A stretch of DNA of 64,000 nt from Alloascoidea africana (lineage: Eukaryota > Ascomycota > Alloascoideomycetes > Alloascoideales > Alloascoideaceae), in the NCBI GenBank assembly GCA_030581615.1, contig JAKTTT010000001.1:1054001-1118000 (forward strand), in the 5' to 3' direction. Numbering within the stretch: the stretch's first letter is position 1; each line of letters begins with the position of its first letter. Under the pieces are notes generated by a model that saw only the letters and a list, made by a program, of their open reading frames with translations, was not told where the DNA came from and did not search any database. A program made the translations under genes and the position numbers. Positions 9,358-20,278 of the stretch are shown one piece after another.

Positions 9358-11058
9358 TCAATCATCGGTCATAAGTTCTAAATTCCTGGTCACGGCGGGC
9401 AAGGAAACACCGTGAGGAACAGTGCGGTCCAGATTAGGGTTTGCCAAAGAAGACGACCTTGAGGTTGGATCCCGAAGTTTCAATATCTCAACCGCCGATC
9501 CCAGCAACCTTTGAAACCCACTTTTTGACAATACTGCAACTTTTAGCATGGATGTGGCGGTGACCGTTGCCTGCCGTGGAGAGCTGTGAAGGAGAGCGAC
9601 TTCACCAAAATAATCGCCCTTGGACAAGGTTGAGACAAACTCTTCAGATTCAAAATCAGGAGCACAGCTGTTCTTCTTGGTGACTTTGGCCGTTCCTGAC
9701 TCTATCAGATAAAAATCTTCTCCAAAATCGCCCTCTTTAACTATAATTTGGCCAGATTCATAAACCTCCGGTCTTAAAGCATCAGCTAATTTTGACCGTT
9801 CATAGGATTGTAAAGAGTTTAGAACTGGTACTTCTTTCAAGAAAACCTCATACATGTTTCTTCTTTTCGCAGTACCCTCTAGTAATATTCTCCGAAACGT
9901 GATTCTGTCTAAAGCCCAAAGAATCAAATCCGATGTTGCAATGACAGTGGCAGCCCTAGGAGCATTGTACATGAGGGCCAGCTCCCCAAAGCTTCCACCT
10001 GGACCTGCGGAGCTCACCTTGTTGTCATTAACATAGAAATCGACTGTACCAGACTCAATGCCGTAAAAGAAATCTCCTTCATCGCCTTGCTTGATTATTG
10101 TGGTGCCAACGGGAAGCTTTTTTTCTTCTAGAGCATGAATTACTGCAAATCTGGACTCATCATCCAGATGAGAAAAAAGAAAAGACTTGAGGACGGTTTC
10201 GGAAAGTCGCTCTTCCTGTTTCTTGGTAAGACGGTTAAATGGCGGTCTCCAAGCACTTGCGGCTGATGAGGAAGCGTTGTTATTGGTGTAGATAGAATTC
10301 GGAGTCATGCTTTCTGCCGAGACTGATACCCGTCGTTGGGAAATGTTCGCATGTTGGAATGGACTGGTCCTTGGGACGGGACTCACGCTCGCACTCACAC
10401 TTACATTAGGGGCCAAGCTCGTAGGACCGGATCGTGGATCGTCATTTGAGGTTGAAGGCCCCATTGCCGTGGAGCGGGGAAAGAAACTGGCAGAGGTCGG
10501 GCCCGATGAAAAAGGGCTTCTCGTCTGATCCCTACTCACTCCCACACTCGCTGAAGGAGAGCTGAGTGCATCTGGGAGGTCAATCTCATTCGGGGGATTA
10601 TTCCGATTTCCAGTCTCAAATGCACTGCCGTTGCCATATTCGCCAAAATTAACATCTGCCTCGGTCTCGCGTATGGGCGAAAGCGAGTCAGCTGGCCTCT
10701 TGGTGCCCGCGATCACAGTCGTTGGACTGGGGTTGAAGGGAGATGCACGAAACCTTGGAGGAACACCACCACCACCACCACCACTAGGAGCAGCACTTGT
10801 GGGTGAATTCTTTGTGAACATGGTATTTCTGAAGATGCTGGTGGCCTGATCTTGCGGTTGCGGGTTCTGCGTGTCCGTATTGACTGTATTCGTACTGACA
10901 CCGGTGTTTGTAGGAGGGCTCCATAGCTTTAATCTCTCAGCTTCAAGCTTTCTGTTAAAATAATTTGCGCAGAACTGTACTATGTCCAGAGGCCTGTGCA
11001 TCTGGATCTGTTGTCTCAACACCTCTAGCTCGTCGAGGTGCTCGGGAGGCAGAGACAT
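9358..11058 (-). CDS. BCY1: cAMP-dependent protein kinase regulatory subunit
   Basis: Regulatory subunit of PKA. It inhibits the Tpk catalytic subunits until cAMP binds. The minus frame is open to 11256, but the family N-terminus begins at the ATG at 11058 (MSLPPEHLDELEVL), giving 566 residues. In order: a dimerisation/docking helix (about 5-46), a long low-complexity linker, the autophosphorylation/inhibitor site RRVSVSAES near residue 240, then two cyclic-nucleotide domains. Both phosphate-binding cassettes keep the Glu and Arg contacts: FGELALMYNAPRAATV near residue 355 and FGEVALLHSSPRQATV near 485. The linker is much longer than in S. cerevisiae Bcy1 (416 aa in total) and carries a Gly/Pro run (GGGGGG-VPP) encoded by a trinucleotide repeat at about 10766-10784. 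It lies tandem to and 216 bp downstream of IRC5. Function is near certain; only the start is a choice. Confidence 0.95.
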   Translation of the reverse strand: MSLPPEHLDELEVLRQQIQMHRPLDIVQFCANYFNRKLEAERLKLWSPPTNTGVSTNTVNTDTQNPQPQDQATSIFRNTMFTKNSPTSAAPSGGGGGGVPPRFRASPFNPSPTTVIAGTKRPADSLSPIRETEADVNFGEYGNGSAFETGNRNNPPNEIDLPDALSSPSASVGVSRDQTRSPFSSGPTSASFFPRSTAMGPSTSNDDPRSGPTSLAPNVSVSASVSPVPRTSPFQHANISQRRVSVSAESMTPNSIYTNNNASSSAASAWRPPFNRLTKKQEERLSETVLKSFLFSHLDDESRFAVIHALEEKKLPVGTTIIKQGDEGDFFYGIESGTVDFYVNDNKVSSAGPGGSFGELALMYNAPRAATVIATSDLILWALDRITFRRILLEGTAKRRNMYEVFLKEVPVLNSLQSYERSKLADALRPEVYESGQIIVKEGDFGEDFYLIESGTAKVTKKNSCAPDFESEEFVSTLSKGDYFGEVALLHSSPRQATVTATSMLKVAVLSKSGFQRLLGSAVEILKLRDPTSRSSSLANPNLDRTVPHGVSLPAVTRNLELMTDD

Positions 11059-11274
11059 TGCGATTCTTGAGGGTGTTGATGGAGAAAGAAACCAATGAGA
11101 AGGGGAGCAGGAAGGAGGATGAAGTGGTGGAAAAAGAAAGCACGCACAAAAAAAGAGAAAACACGAGTTTATATCTAGTTTGGAGCCAAAACCGACAGTG
11201 AAACCTGAGTAGTTCGCAAACGGCGAATAAAAAACGGTCTGGATGAAATTCGACATGTATCGATGTCGCTCCTA

Positions 11275-13806
11275 TTATTCTCGCCGCAGTAATTCAGCCA
11301 TTTCACTGCTTCGAATCCTATTCTTTTCAATATTTCTGCGTCGTTTAGTCTCTTCTTTCAACAGCACCTCCAGCTTGGAGAGGATCACACCTTCTTTTTC
11401 TTTCTCGTGCTCATGCTCTATATTGCCGTCTTGGTCAGGACCGGCGGCTGAGCTGGCCGCGAGAACACCTTCTTTCTTGGAACCAAATCTATAATCTCCC
11501 ATGCCAATTACGACTTCCTCCAGCTGTAGCTTCTCTCTGGCCCTTTGCAACAACATCTGCTCCACCGTATTTGTCATTGCAAGCCGGTAAACGTTTACCG
11601 GTTTGGTCTGGCCGATCCGATGCGCCCGGTCCATGGCCTGTAAATCCTGCTGTGGATTCCAGTCACTGTCAAAGATGATTACTGTATCTGCAGCGGTGAG
11701 ATTTATTCCCAGGCCCCCGGCTCGTGTTGAAAGCAAGAAAATTGGCTTTGTCTTTTTCATTCTGACCGTGCTCGAGCTAAACAGCTCAATCTGTTCTTCT
11801 CGCTCTGTTTTGCTCATACTTCCATCTATTCGGCATGTACCAAAGCCACAGATATCGTTAGCCCATATCTCGATTAAATCCATCATCTTAACAAACTGGC
11901 AAAATATAAGGATTTTGTGCCCTTCTGCGATAAGTCTGGGGACTAATTGATGCAGCAACTGCAGCTTTCCAGAACTCTTCACAATGCGATCGTCTTTTTC
12001 CAACAGGGGATAAAACAGATAAGGCGAATCGCAGATCTGTCTTAATTGCATCAATACATTTTGGAGTTTTTTATGTGCAAATATCCTCTTGTAGCTCTCT
12101 GTATATAAATCTTCTAGTCTTTGATCTTTTTCGTGTCCTGGTCTCTCCAATAGTTGCCGCTCTTGCTCGCAGAGTCTCGTCCTATTGGCAACCGTTTCTA
12201 TTTCGCCTGACCCTGCAACCGGTGACGCTGTTTTATTTTGCTCATCGAAAACCGTTGGTGGCTGCGAAATTTTCGTCGAATTTGAATTTCCCATTTTATC
12301 CGATACGAACCGTTTTATGTCATTCTCAATGATCCGATCAATTTTTCTTCGTTTCAGCATCGGTTGCTGCCCTTGTTTTCGTTGGGTGTTCGTATATGGT
12401 GCTAGCGTGGGAGAAAGCGGCGATCTTTCAACGGTACTGTGGCTGTTTTCAAGCTCCACTAGCTCAATCATGTACTTTTCAATCAGGACATTCTTGATAT
12501 CTTCAAGTCCCTTGTTTTTTAAAAATAATTTGTAAAGCTCGTACTGTTCATCTGTTAGAGACCCGTAAATAACCAGTTCCCGTTTCGGTGGCAAATCTAA
12601 AAGAACGTCTTTCTTTAATCGCCTCAGTAAAAATGGTTTCAATATCGAGTGAAGATTGGCTATTAATTCCTCATTTTCAAACAATGCCTTCATCCCCATA
12701 GATGCTGTAGATTCCGAACCAGTTGTTTTGCTCAAGCCAGATTTTGTAGGACTACTCTCGAAATCAAACCATTGTTGGAAAACATCCATGTCTTGAAAAA
12801 TATCTGGTAGAACAAAATTCAATAAGGACCATAGCTCATTGAGATTGTTCTGTAATGGGGTACCTGTCAGGATAAGTCTATTCAAACTGTTTAGCGATTT
12901 CAGGCATTTTATCAAAAGACAATTCATGTTCTTCAACCTGTGACCTTCGTCAACTATCAGATAGCTCCATTCAAAGTGTGCAAGGGCCGACTTGTCTCGT
13001 ATAATAATTTCATATGAAGTAACAACAACAGGCAAGGTGGAGCTCTTTGATTTCGAGGCTTGTGCTGATAGATTTTCCAACATTAGTTTTCGCTCTTCCT
13101 TTGTGCCGTGGTAGAGAATTGTCTCCACGCTTGGGGCAAACTTTGCAAATTCGGCGATCCAGTTGGATACTGTAGACAGGGGACACGCAACCAAAAAGGG
13201 CCCTCTAACACCTTTCTCAATAAGCAGAGACAAAAATGCAATTGCTTGGATCGTTTTACCCAAGCCCATCTCATCTGCTATTATCCCATTGAGACCATTC
13301 TCGTAAAGCGTGATTAGCCATTCCACTCCTTCCAATTGATAATCCCTCATCTTGCAGTTTTTAATTAACAACGGCTGTTCAAGCTGGCTCTTCTGAGAAG
13401 TGCTATGTTCTTCTTCAGGCTCATCTTTATTGTTCGAGGAAGTTTTCAAAAAGTCAAGGATCTGAGTTTGTTCTTTTGCCTTGACCTTCTTTTTCTCAGT
13501 CGTTGACTTTTTGCCTCTCTTTGGTTTCTCCTTCTCACTTGGTTTTTTCTCCTTTTCATTATATGGCTGTAGTTCTCTTTCTTTCAATCGATCTGATAGA
13601 ATGTTTGAAAATATCTTGCTCTTTTCAATCAGGAATTGCAAACGCTGATACTTTTCACTACTGCTTGCATGCTCAAACGCTTGCAATTCTTTGGTCTTTT
13701 GTTCAGAGCTTGGTTCTGCATATTCCACGTCAGATGAAGGAGCCGTAGACTCGTCGCTGCTTTCATTGATTGATAAAGTGTCAATATCGCTTTCAACCTG
13801 TGCCAT
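11275..13806 (-). CDS. IRC5: SNF2-family DNA translocase, Lsh/DDM1/Irc5 type
   Basis: Double-stranded DNA translocase of the HELLS/DDM1 branch of Snf2 proteins. Yeast Irc5 affects cohesin loading and recombination. The open frame reaches 13854, where the codon is GTG; the first ATG is 13806, giving 843 residues, close to S. cerevisiae Irc5 (853). Motifs in order: DEMGLGKT (Walker A), DEGH (Walker B), LTGTPLQNN (motif III), then the helicase C domain with DGSMSKTERE, STRAGGLGINL and the arginine-finger motif AHRIGQTKPVNV. The N-terminus is acidic, followed by a Lys-rich segment. A long charged insert between the two RecA lobes is typical of the family. The Leu of LTGTPLQ is encoded by CTG. It is divergent from RSC8 with a 213-bp gap. 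Confidence 0.93.
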   Translation of the reverse strand: MAQVESDIDTLSINESSDESTAPSSDVEYAEPSSEQKTKELQAFEHASSSEKYQRLQFLIEKSKIFSNILSDRLKERELQPYNEKEKKPSEKEKPKRGKKSTTEKKKVKAKEQTQILDFLKTSSNNKDEPEEEHSTSQKSQLEQPLLIKNCKMRDYQLEGVEWLITLYENGLNGIIADEMGLGKTIQAIAFLSLLIEKGVRGPFLVACPLSTVSNWIAEFAKFAPSVETILYHGTKEERKLMLENLSAQASKSKSSTLPVVVTSYEIIIRDKSALAHFEWSYLIVDEGHRLKNMNCLLIKCLKSLNSLNRLILTGTPLQNNLNELWSLLNFVLPDIFQDMDVFQQWFDFESSPTKSGLSKTTGSESTASMGMKALFENEELIANLHSILKPFLLRRLKKDVLLDLPPKRELVIYGSLTDEQYELYKLFLKNKGLEDIKNVLIEKYMIELVELENSHSTVERSPLSPTLAPYTNTQRKQGQQPMLKRRKIDRIIENDIKRFVSDKMGNSNSTKISQPPTVFDEQNKTASPVAGSGEIETVANRTRLCEQERQLLERPGHEKDQRLEDLYTESYKRIFAHKKLQNVLMQLRQICDSPYLFYPLLEKDDRIVKSSGKLQLLHQLVPRLIAEGHKILIFCQFVKMMDLIEIWANDICGFGTCRIDGSMSKTEREEQIELFSSSTVRMKKTKPIFLLSTRAGGLGINLTAADTVIIFDSDWNPQQDLQAMDRAHRIGQTKPVNVYRLAMTNTVEQMLLQRAREKLQLEEVVIGMGDYRFGSKKEGVLAASSAAGPDQDGNIEHEHEKEKEGVILSKLEVLLKEETKRRRNIEKNRIRSSEMAELLRRE

Positions 13807-14019
13807 GTCTCGTTGTCTTTCTTCTCTGCTCTGTTCCACGCTATTTGTATTCACCTGAACGCGAAAACCAAAAAGTCAAAAATCGACTAAAAAATAGAAC
13901 GCGTCCAAATATCACGTGATCATATTATTACCCTACCTAAACATTTAATCACCACTTCTGCTTTTCTGAGTGGGAAGCAAATCCAAAGATAAAACACCAG
14001 CAAGAATATCAGTCCAACA
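13807..14019. promoter_or_regulatory. Divergent promoter between IRC5 and RSC8
   Basis: The 213-bp gap separates two start codons. It contains an MluI box core ACGCGT at 13899-13904 and, 9 bp away, the palindrome ATCACGTGAT at 13911-13920 with a CACGTG core. In S. cerevisiae ACGCGT is bound by MBF at G1/S, and CACGTG by Cbf1 and other bHLH proteins. The motifs are read directly; their use here is inferred. No TATA box stands out. Confidence 0.5.
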
Positions 14020-15897
14020 ATGAGTGAGACCACTGCGGATGCACCACAAGAACAGGCAGAAGTGCCAACTTTGTCCCATGTTCCAGATGTGCCAAAGCGG
14101 GCGATTGTAAACCCTTCTTGGTCGGGTGTTCAGAAGCAAGCGGAAGAGCTGGCAAAAACATATCTTGCTAAACAGACCCAGCCCATCATAGTCCCTTCCT
14201 TCTCTATCTGGTTTAATTTTGACAAGATACACGACATTGAGATAAAAGCGCTCCCTGAGTTTTTCAATAATAAGACTGCCTTCAAGACACCAAAGTTTTA
14301 CAAGGACGCTAGGGACTTTATGATCCACAGCTTTCGGCTGAACCCAACTGAATATCTCACATTCACTGCCGTTAGAAAAAACCTCGCGGGAGATGTTGCT
14401 TCTCTGTTGCGTATTCATGGATTTTTGGAGCAATGGGGACTAATTAACTATCAGATAGATCCAAAGACTAAACCTGCAATGTTGGGGCCTCAGCATAACC
14501 CTTCGCATTATAAGGTTGTTCTGGATCCACCAAAATCCCTACTATATTATCCAAGTGAGCCTCAGCCGGAAATATCTCTCGTTCAGCCAAACCTCGCCGG
14601 GGTATCTACTTCATCTGCAGCTCAGACTCCAGTACCAGTTTCAACAGTATCGTCTGACATTGCTCCCAGCCAGATAAATGGGGAGACCTCAACGGTAAAA
14701 GACGATACTAAATATCCTTCGGCTAACGTTCCCACCGATTCTGACAACAATGCAGACTTATTGGAATTCCCGCTGAGTTTGAAAATCCGTCAGAATGTGT
14801 ATGACAACCCAATAGACGCGGTTTCCCTCCAAAATGTGAACCAAGCGCGGATAAATAGTGTCCTAACCTCAAAAAAGACAACCTGCTTTGTGACCGGAAA
14901 TGAAATATCAAAGGTCCGGTTTCACAATTTGCGAAACAGGACTGAAGTTTCTCCAGAGGTTTTTAAACAGGGATTCTTCCCCTCCAATTTTCAAAGCTCG
15001 GACTTTGTCAAGATGGTTGACGAGCTACAAGGAACTGACCGTCTCATGAATTCCAATTCAACTGCCTGGTCTGACCAGGAGCTACTACTTCTGTTGGAAG
15101 GAATTGAAATGTTTGACGACGATTGGGATATGGTTGCCACGCATGTGGGTACGCGGACTAAAGAGCAATGCATTACCAAATTTACAAAGCTGCCTATTGA
15201 GGATCGATATCTTTCGAGACCGACAGATAGCAAGAAAGAGAAAGAAAGCAAGGGCAGTAAGAATCAGGAGAAAGGAATTGGCTTTGAACAGATCGTCTCG
15301 TTTTTAACTGAGAACGTCGACGAAGATCTTGCAAACCAAGTCCTAGTAAAGTTGCGCTCAGATAACAACACCAACTATAGCAATAGTGCAGAAAAACAGT
15401 CCATCAATGGAAAAGAAGATAACATGGACATTGATGAACCAAACGCCGAAGAAAATACCGAATTCTTGACACGGGCTGCTGAATCTTCAATAGGTGCATT
15501 AATTGGGTCCACTATCCACAAGCTTGATACGACAAGATTGGAAACGCAACAGGTAGTCTCAGAACTGACGCAACTCGAAGTAGAGAAACTTCAGGTGAAA
15601 CTCAAAAAGATCCCAGACTTGACAAAAATCTTACTATTGGAACAAAAACAGATCCAAAGGGATAAATTAGATTTGTACCTTGGCAGATTGGCATTAGAGA
15701 GACAGCGAACTTTTATTGTAGATGGCTTGAATAGAGCCGTTGAGAAAGGCGGTGAAGAGGGTGTGCTTCTTGCGATTGAAGCTTTACGTTTGGTGAATAA
15801 CGTTTCTGATTTAAGGGTCGCAGACGAAAAGAAAAGATTTGATTTGAAGCCCATTAGCCTGGATAATCCCGAGGCTTACAATTATTGGTCTGGATAG
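14020..15897 (+). CDS. RSC8: SWIRM-SANT subunit of the RSC chromatin remodeller
   Basis: The 625-residue protein has a SWIRM domain at about residues 58-145 (IPSFSIWFNF-DKIHDIE, the FRLNPTEYLTFTAVRKNL helix, LLRIHGFLEQWGLINYQI) followed by the family tail QIDPKTKP. A SANT domain lies at about 347-398 (AWSDQELLLLLEGIEMFDDDW, then TRTKEQCITKFTKLPIED). A C-terminal coiled-coil rich in Leu/Lys/Glu lies near 505-575. Rsc8 and Swi3 are paralogues; the short N-terminus and total length favour Rsc8 (557 aa) over Swi3 (825 aa). It scaffolds the RSC complex in the nucleus. The start is the first ATG of the frame. It is convergent with SSM4 (274-bp gap). Confidence 0.93.
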   Translation: MSETTADAPQEQAEVPTLSHVPDVPKRAIVNPSWSGVQKQAEELAKTYLAKQTQPIIVPSFSIWFNFDKIHDIEIKALPEFFNNKTAFKTPKFYKDARDFMIHSFRLNPTEYLTFTAVRKNLAGDVASLLRIHGFLEQWGLINYQIDPKTKPAMLGPQHNPSHYKVVLDPPKSLLYYPSEPQPEISLVQPNLAGVSTSSAAQTPVPVSTVSSDIAPSQINGETSTVKDDTKYPSANVPTDSDNNADLLEFPLSLKIRQNVYDNPIDAVSLQNVNQARINSVLTSKKTTCFVTGNEISKVRFHNLRNRTEVSPEVFKQGFFPSNFQSSDFVKMVDELQGTDRLMNSNSTAWSDQELLLLLEGIEMFDDDWDMVATHVGTRTKEQCITKFTKLPIEDRYLSRPTDSKKEKESKGSKNQEKGIGFEQIVSFLTENVDEDLANQVLVKLRSDNNTNYSNSAEKQSINGKEDNMDIDEPNAEENTEFLTRAAESSIGALIGSTIHKLDTTRLETQQVVSELTQLEVEKLQVKLKKIPDLTKILLLEQKQIQRDKLDLYLGRLALERQRTFIVDGLNRAVEKGGEEGVLLAIEALRLVNNVSDLRVADEKKRFDLKPISLDNPEAYNYWSG

Positions 15898-16171
15898 TTG
15901 AGCTGACACTTTCTCTCTTGCTTCTTACGCTTATATCATTTGTACTAGTAGAATTTAATATTATATGTTTATATCTCGTAGAAGCTTTCAATCGAAGCTT
16001 CAAATCTTCTAGTATGTTTAGCTTGCCATAAACGAAAGAAATCAGATAAAAGACAAAACAAGCATCGGCAAATGTCAACGACGCTACCTCTATCGCCAAT
16101 AAATTGAATCTCGTCTATTTTTTTAATGTCATTTAGCTTCCTCAGCTATAATTTTTGTATACCAACCACGA

Positions 16172-19100
16172 TCAAAAAACTGTAATAGTGTCCTGATCAT
16201 TCTCGAGGTTGAACTCTGGTTCCTCATCTCGATTGTTCAGCTGTTCGCCGACTGCATATACTTCATCCCTAACTTCTCGTTGTATATAGTCAAAATACCA
16301 AGAAGCCCAAGTTACACCTTTTAGAATTAAAAAGGAAATAAGAGAAGCTGGAAAGCAATAGCTCGTGACAAGCAAATCCAAGTTCGCTAATTCCTTAGAA
16401 TTCTTATTCCGTAAAAAGCCAAGCACTCGCAATACAGTATGCCATGAAAGCCACTTGACACTAAACGGGATTACCAAGCTGGGGATCACCCATTTCATTA
16501 GTGGGAAAAACACTACCCGGTTGTAATTTGTAGAAGAGATGTTTCTCGTATTTATGTTTACAACCCCATCTTCATTTCGAACAAATACGTCGAGTTTCTT
16601 GATAGTGCAGTAGAGCTCATAAACGTGCAAGGCGCCAATCAAGTAAATAGACGATGACAACAAGAAAGATTCGTGTTCTTGAAAAAAGGAACTCAAGTCT
16701 CTAGGCTGCTCATTGTATAAAAGCATTTGTAAAGGTCGAAAAACATGCAAGACAAAGACAGAGCAGCATGCTGCCATGCTAATTATCTGTGTCACAGAAA
16801 TGTAAAGAAGCAGAAGGTTGACTCGCAAAATCTCGGCAAAATGGGGAAGAGCCAGCTCTATAACCTTGCTGAAAAGAAGCTTGACTTTGACGGAGTATGA
16901 ATCAGTTTCCTCAAAACTTGTAAAATCTTCGCCGAAAATATACTCTAACAAGCTGTCACGACCTGTGCGATTGCTATTATCAAAGTTTGGTAGTTGTTTT
17001 ACTACAACTTCGACTTTACTCGAAAAAATCAGCATCAAAATACTCCCAATATACAGTTTTGTTGCTCCTTCATTTAGAATCTCTTTATCATGCGGGTTCA
17101 GCGTAATTGGAATTGGAACTTTTACAATCAATCCTCCAAGAATCCGTGATGCATAGACAAGAGAGCATATAAGAAGTGCACTGAAAAGCCAGATGAAGAA
17201 GAAGAGTCCTGCTATTCTCAATCGGAAATTTGGAGGTTGGTAGACCACAAAATATTCCTTCTCTTCTTCGTCGACTTCTTCATCCACTAGGTCATTAGCA
17301 TTGTCATGAGTCGCATCATGATTGCTCGTCAGTCGTAAAAGTGGAATGTCATCCTTGGTCACTGGAATGAACATCTTTGCCCGAAAGCTTTTTGAAGGGG
17401 AATCGGAATTGGGAGCCCTAACAAAATTCCCGTCCGAGATGAACACAGCGTCTTCTTTCATTCCATTTTTGATGTCTTCATAGCTTCTTGGACGAGTATA
17501 ATCGGGCTTAGATCTTTTCAGACGGCACCATAAACTTCTGTAAACAACTGTTCCCCGTTCTCTTGGTGCAGCAATGCTAAGCATAAAAGAAGAAAGACGT
17601 AAGGTTGAACAAACTCTTCGGAAAACCTTTACCCAGTAATCATGTATCATTTTCCTTGGAGCAAGAGCAGTAAAAGATGCAATGAAAAATCCAATGAAAA
17701 ACAAAGCTCGTGGCCATGATCCACACCGAATTGGAATTAATGCAGTCTCTCCATACGTTAATCGAAGACCCCATGCAATGCTTCCAATTCCGACCACGAT
17801 CAAGATTCCATATATTATAGCAGAAAGACCTATTCTGTACAGTTGATTGAGCAAGCTTTTCTCCAATGCATCATGTACAGGCCTGGCATTTCGATTGCTT
17901 GGATCGCGGATAAAATACAACACGCCAGGTCTCAAAATCTTTCTTGTCAGTCCAACAAAGTATGAGAAACAAATCATATATCCAGTTCCTACGGCCCAGA
18001 GAATCAAGATTCGTAAAACTGGGAGCGAGATGCTGGAATACAGATAGCTGATTCTTATGTCTTCAGTTAAAATTGGCGACAGACTGATATCAAGAAGAAT
18101 ACCGCAATATATAGGAAAGGATATCAGCTCGATATGAAATATTGCCAGTACCTTACTGACAGCCCCAATTTGATATAGATCGACCCATATGTTGGTATTA
18201 ATACTTGAAAATGCTCTGCCCCACCATCCCCTGATCTGCCCTTGAAATAAAACGATCCCCACAAAATAAAAAAGTGTGTACCCAACAATTAGAACCATGG
18301 TAATGTCGTAAGAGTTGATATAAGTCGACCCATTTCCAAAGTATGACTTGTACCAGTAAATGTCCGCCGTCTTCAAAGATACAGGCCAGTCAGTATGCTC
18401 GCTGAGATAAATTATTTGGTTGTGAAATGACTGATGCCAAGCTTCTACAACATTGATGAGATATGTGGGCATGCCAATAGAACTGAAAGCAGATTTAAGG
18501 CCAAGGCTAATGAGAAATGCAGAAATAAAAGTCAAATGACAAGAAACAGACACAGCATACTTCCAGGCATATGTCATAATTGATAAAGCTCCTTTCCCCA
18601 TTAAAAAGGGAACAAGTAAAAAGCACAATTCGATAAACACAATGATGAAATAAATGATTATAGCAGCTTTAATAGGTTCAAGAATAGACCCTGATGCCCC
18701 TAAAAACTGCATAATCAAGGACAGCATATCATCATCTCCTGCAAGTTCATCGCCCACAAAATCTTCATCATCGTCATTCAAAGCGTCTTCTCTGGCTTCT
18801 TCAAGGTTTACAATCAGTCGTGCTCTTATCTCCTCCAACCCAGCTCTAACATTTATTGCTCCATTTTCATTGAATAGATCTGGCCGATTGTGTCTTAGAT
18901 GTTCCTGAAACTCTTCTAGAGAAAAAACGGCGTTTCCATTTCTCAGGTTTTCATTCCTTTGTTGATTGTATAGCTCAATAAGAATGATTCTTCCTTCTCT
19001 TTGCTCCCTGGTCTCTACCACCTCAGCATTATTCTCGGCACCAGTTTCCATCCTGTTAGCATTCTCAATCTCATTTTCAATGATATTGTTACCATTCCCC

Positions 19101-20278
19101 TCCTCGTGAATCAAATTATTAAGCATCTCCTCGCCCAAAACTCGAACTGCATTCTGAAGGTTTGTAGGCTCGGGAACTACTCGCTCCTGGATTTCTGCTC
19201 CTTGGTCTTGGATTTGATTGTGGTCAACTTCATCGACCTCCAGTAACTCTTCCTCCCGAACTCGGTCATGCGCTTCTTCATTTCTTCGGTCATTCGGCAA
19301 TCTTTCACCTCGCTGCCGAAGCTCATCTATCAAGGCATGCCACCTTTGTCGTTCAGCGGGATCATTGAGGATCCTAGCATCATGTCTGTTGAGAGCATGC
19401 CGCCTTCTTTCTAACCCATTATTGCCAATGCGCAGATGTCCTCCATTGGGAATGTCGTTTGCTTGCTGAAGTCGACGTTGTTCTTGAAGTATGTGGATAA
19501 CCTCCGCAGAGGAGGCAATAAATGCTACATCATGGCTTACCCACTCTCTTGTAGTGAAAGCAATCAACAGAGTAAGACAGATAGAGAAAATAGTAATTAT
19601 ACCATTTATAACATCTGTACAAATTCCAAATAGCAAATCCAAAAATTCAGGATCTTTCACACCGCCTTTCTCAACATGCTCCGAAACTATCAGATTGTGA
19701 AAAAAGGGTACAAATTTTGACTCAGTGATTCCCTTTGCAATCCAAATGTTGACTCTAGACGTATATGTTGTGAAAAGGGGAACAGTTATGCCTATTAAAC
19801 TAAAAATGAGGCAAAATCGAGCAGATACAGAGAGCACTTTCCAAATTCGAGCTAAGACTCTGTTCGCCAAAACCGAGTAAGGAATTTTGCTGGGCATATC
19901 CGAAGAATAAATTTTTGTGAACTTGAACGGAGTATGACAAAGATCACATACTGGCTCTTTTCCAGAGTACCGTAGCCAGTCTTGAAGGCTATCATCATAA
20001 TTAGTGAGAAGCCGAGATATGATTTTCAATAGTATACACAAACTAAAAGTGGCGTATACACTCCGAACTTACCAGTCTTGATGAATATATTTGATGCTAC
20101 CTTTACACTTGCAAGGAGCATACAGCCTTTCAGTTGGAGTGCTTTCTCCGTGGCATATCCGGCATGTCAACATCTCCTCATGTCTCTCGCTGTTCTCAGC
20201 TCCCCAGCGATGAGTTGAACTTTGGTCAAGTGCTGTGCTTTGCTCTGACTTTAGATCTGCAATATCGTCAACCTCCAT
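16172..20278 (-). CDS. SSM4: ER/nuclear-envelope RING-CH ubiquitin ligase Doa10 (two exons)
   Basis: Read as complement of 16172-19988 joined to 20073-20278, giving 1,340 residues (S. cerevisiae Ssm4/Doa10: 1,319). Exon 1 supplies the first RING-CH ligands, CRICHGE and APCKCKGSIKYIHQD. Splicing creates CLQDWL, and exon 2 supplies CDLCHTPFKF, completing the C4HC3 finger. After it come the expected many hydrophobic segments (about 14), an acidic and Arg-rich cytosolic loop near residues 245-450, and the conserved C-terminal IQREVRDEVYAVGEQL, typical of MARCH6/Teb4/Doa10. It ubiquitinates misfolded ER and nuclear-membrane proteins for ERAD-C. The exon join is inferred from frame, splice signals and exact restoration of the RING, not from RNA. 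It is convergent with RSC8. Confidence 0.95.
19989..20072 (-). other. Intron in SSM4/DOA10
   Basis: This 84-nt intron begins GTAAGT and ends GATAG, with CACTAAT as likely branch site 15-20 nt before the 3' end. It sits inside the RING-CH domain. If unspliced, the frame ends at a TAA within the first codons of the intron, giving a protein of 69 residues without a complete finger. Confidence 0.88.

Noticed and set aside
11059-11256. 66-codon N-terminal extension of BCY1
   Set aside because: The extension is Phe/Ser/Pro-rich without family similarity, while the ATG at 11058 begins the conserved docking domain.
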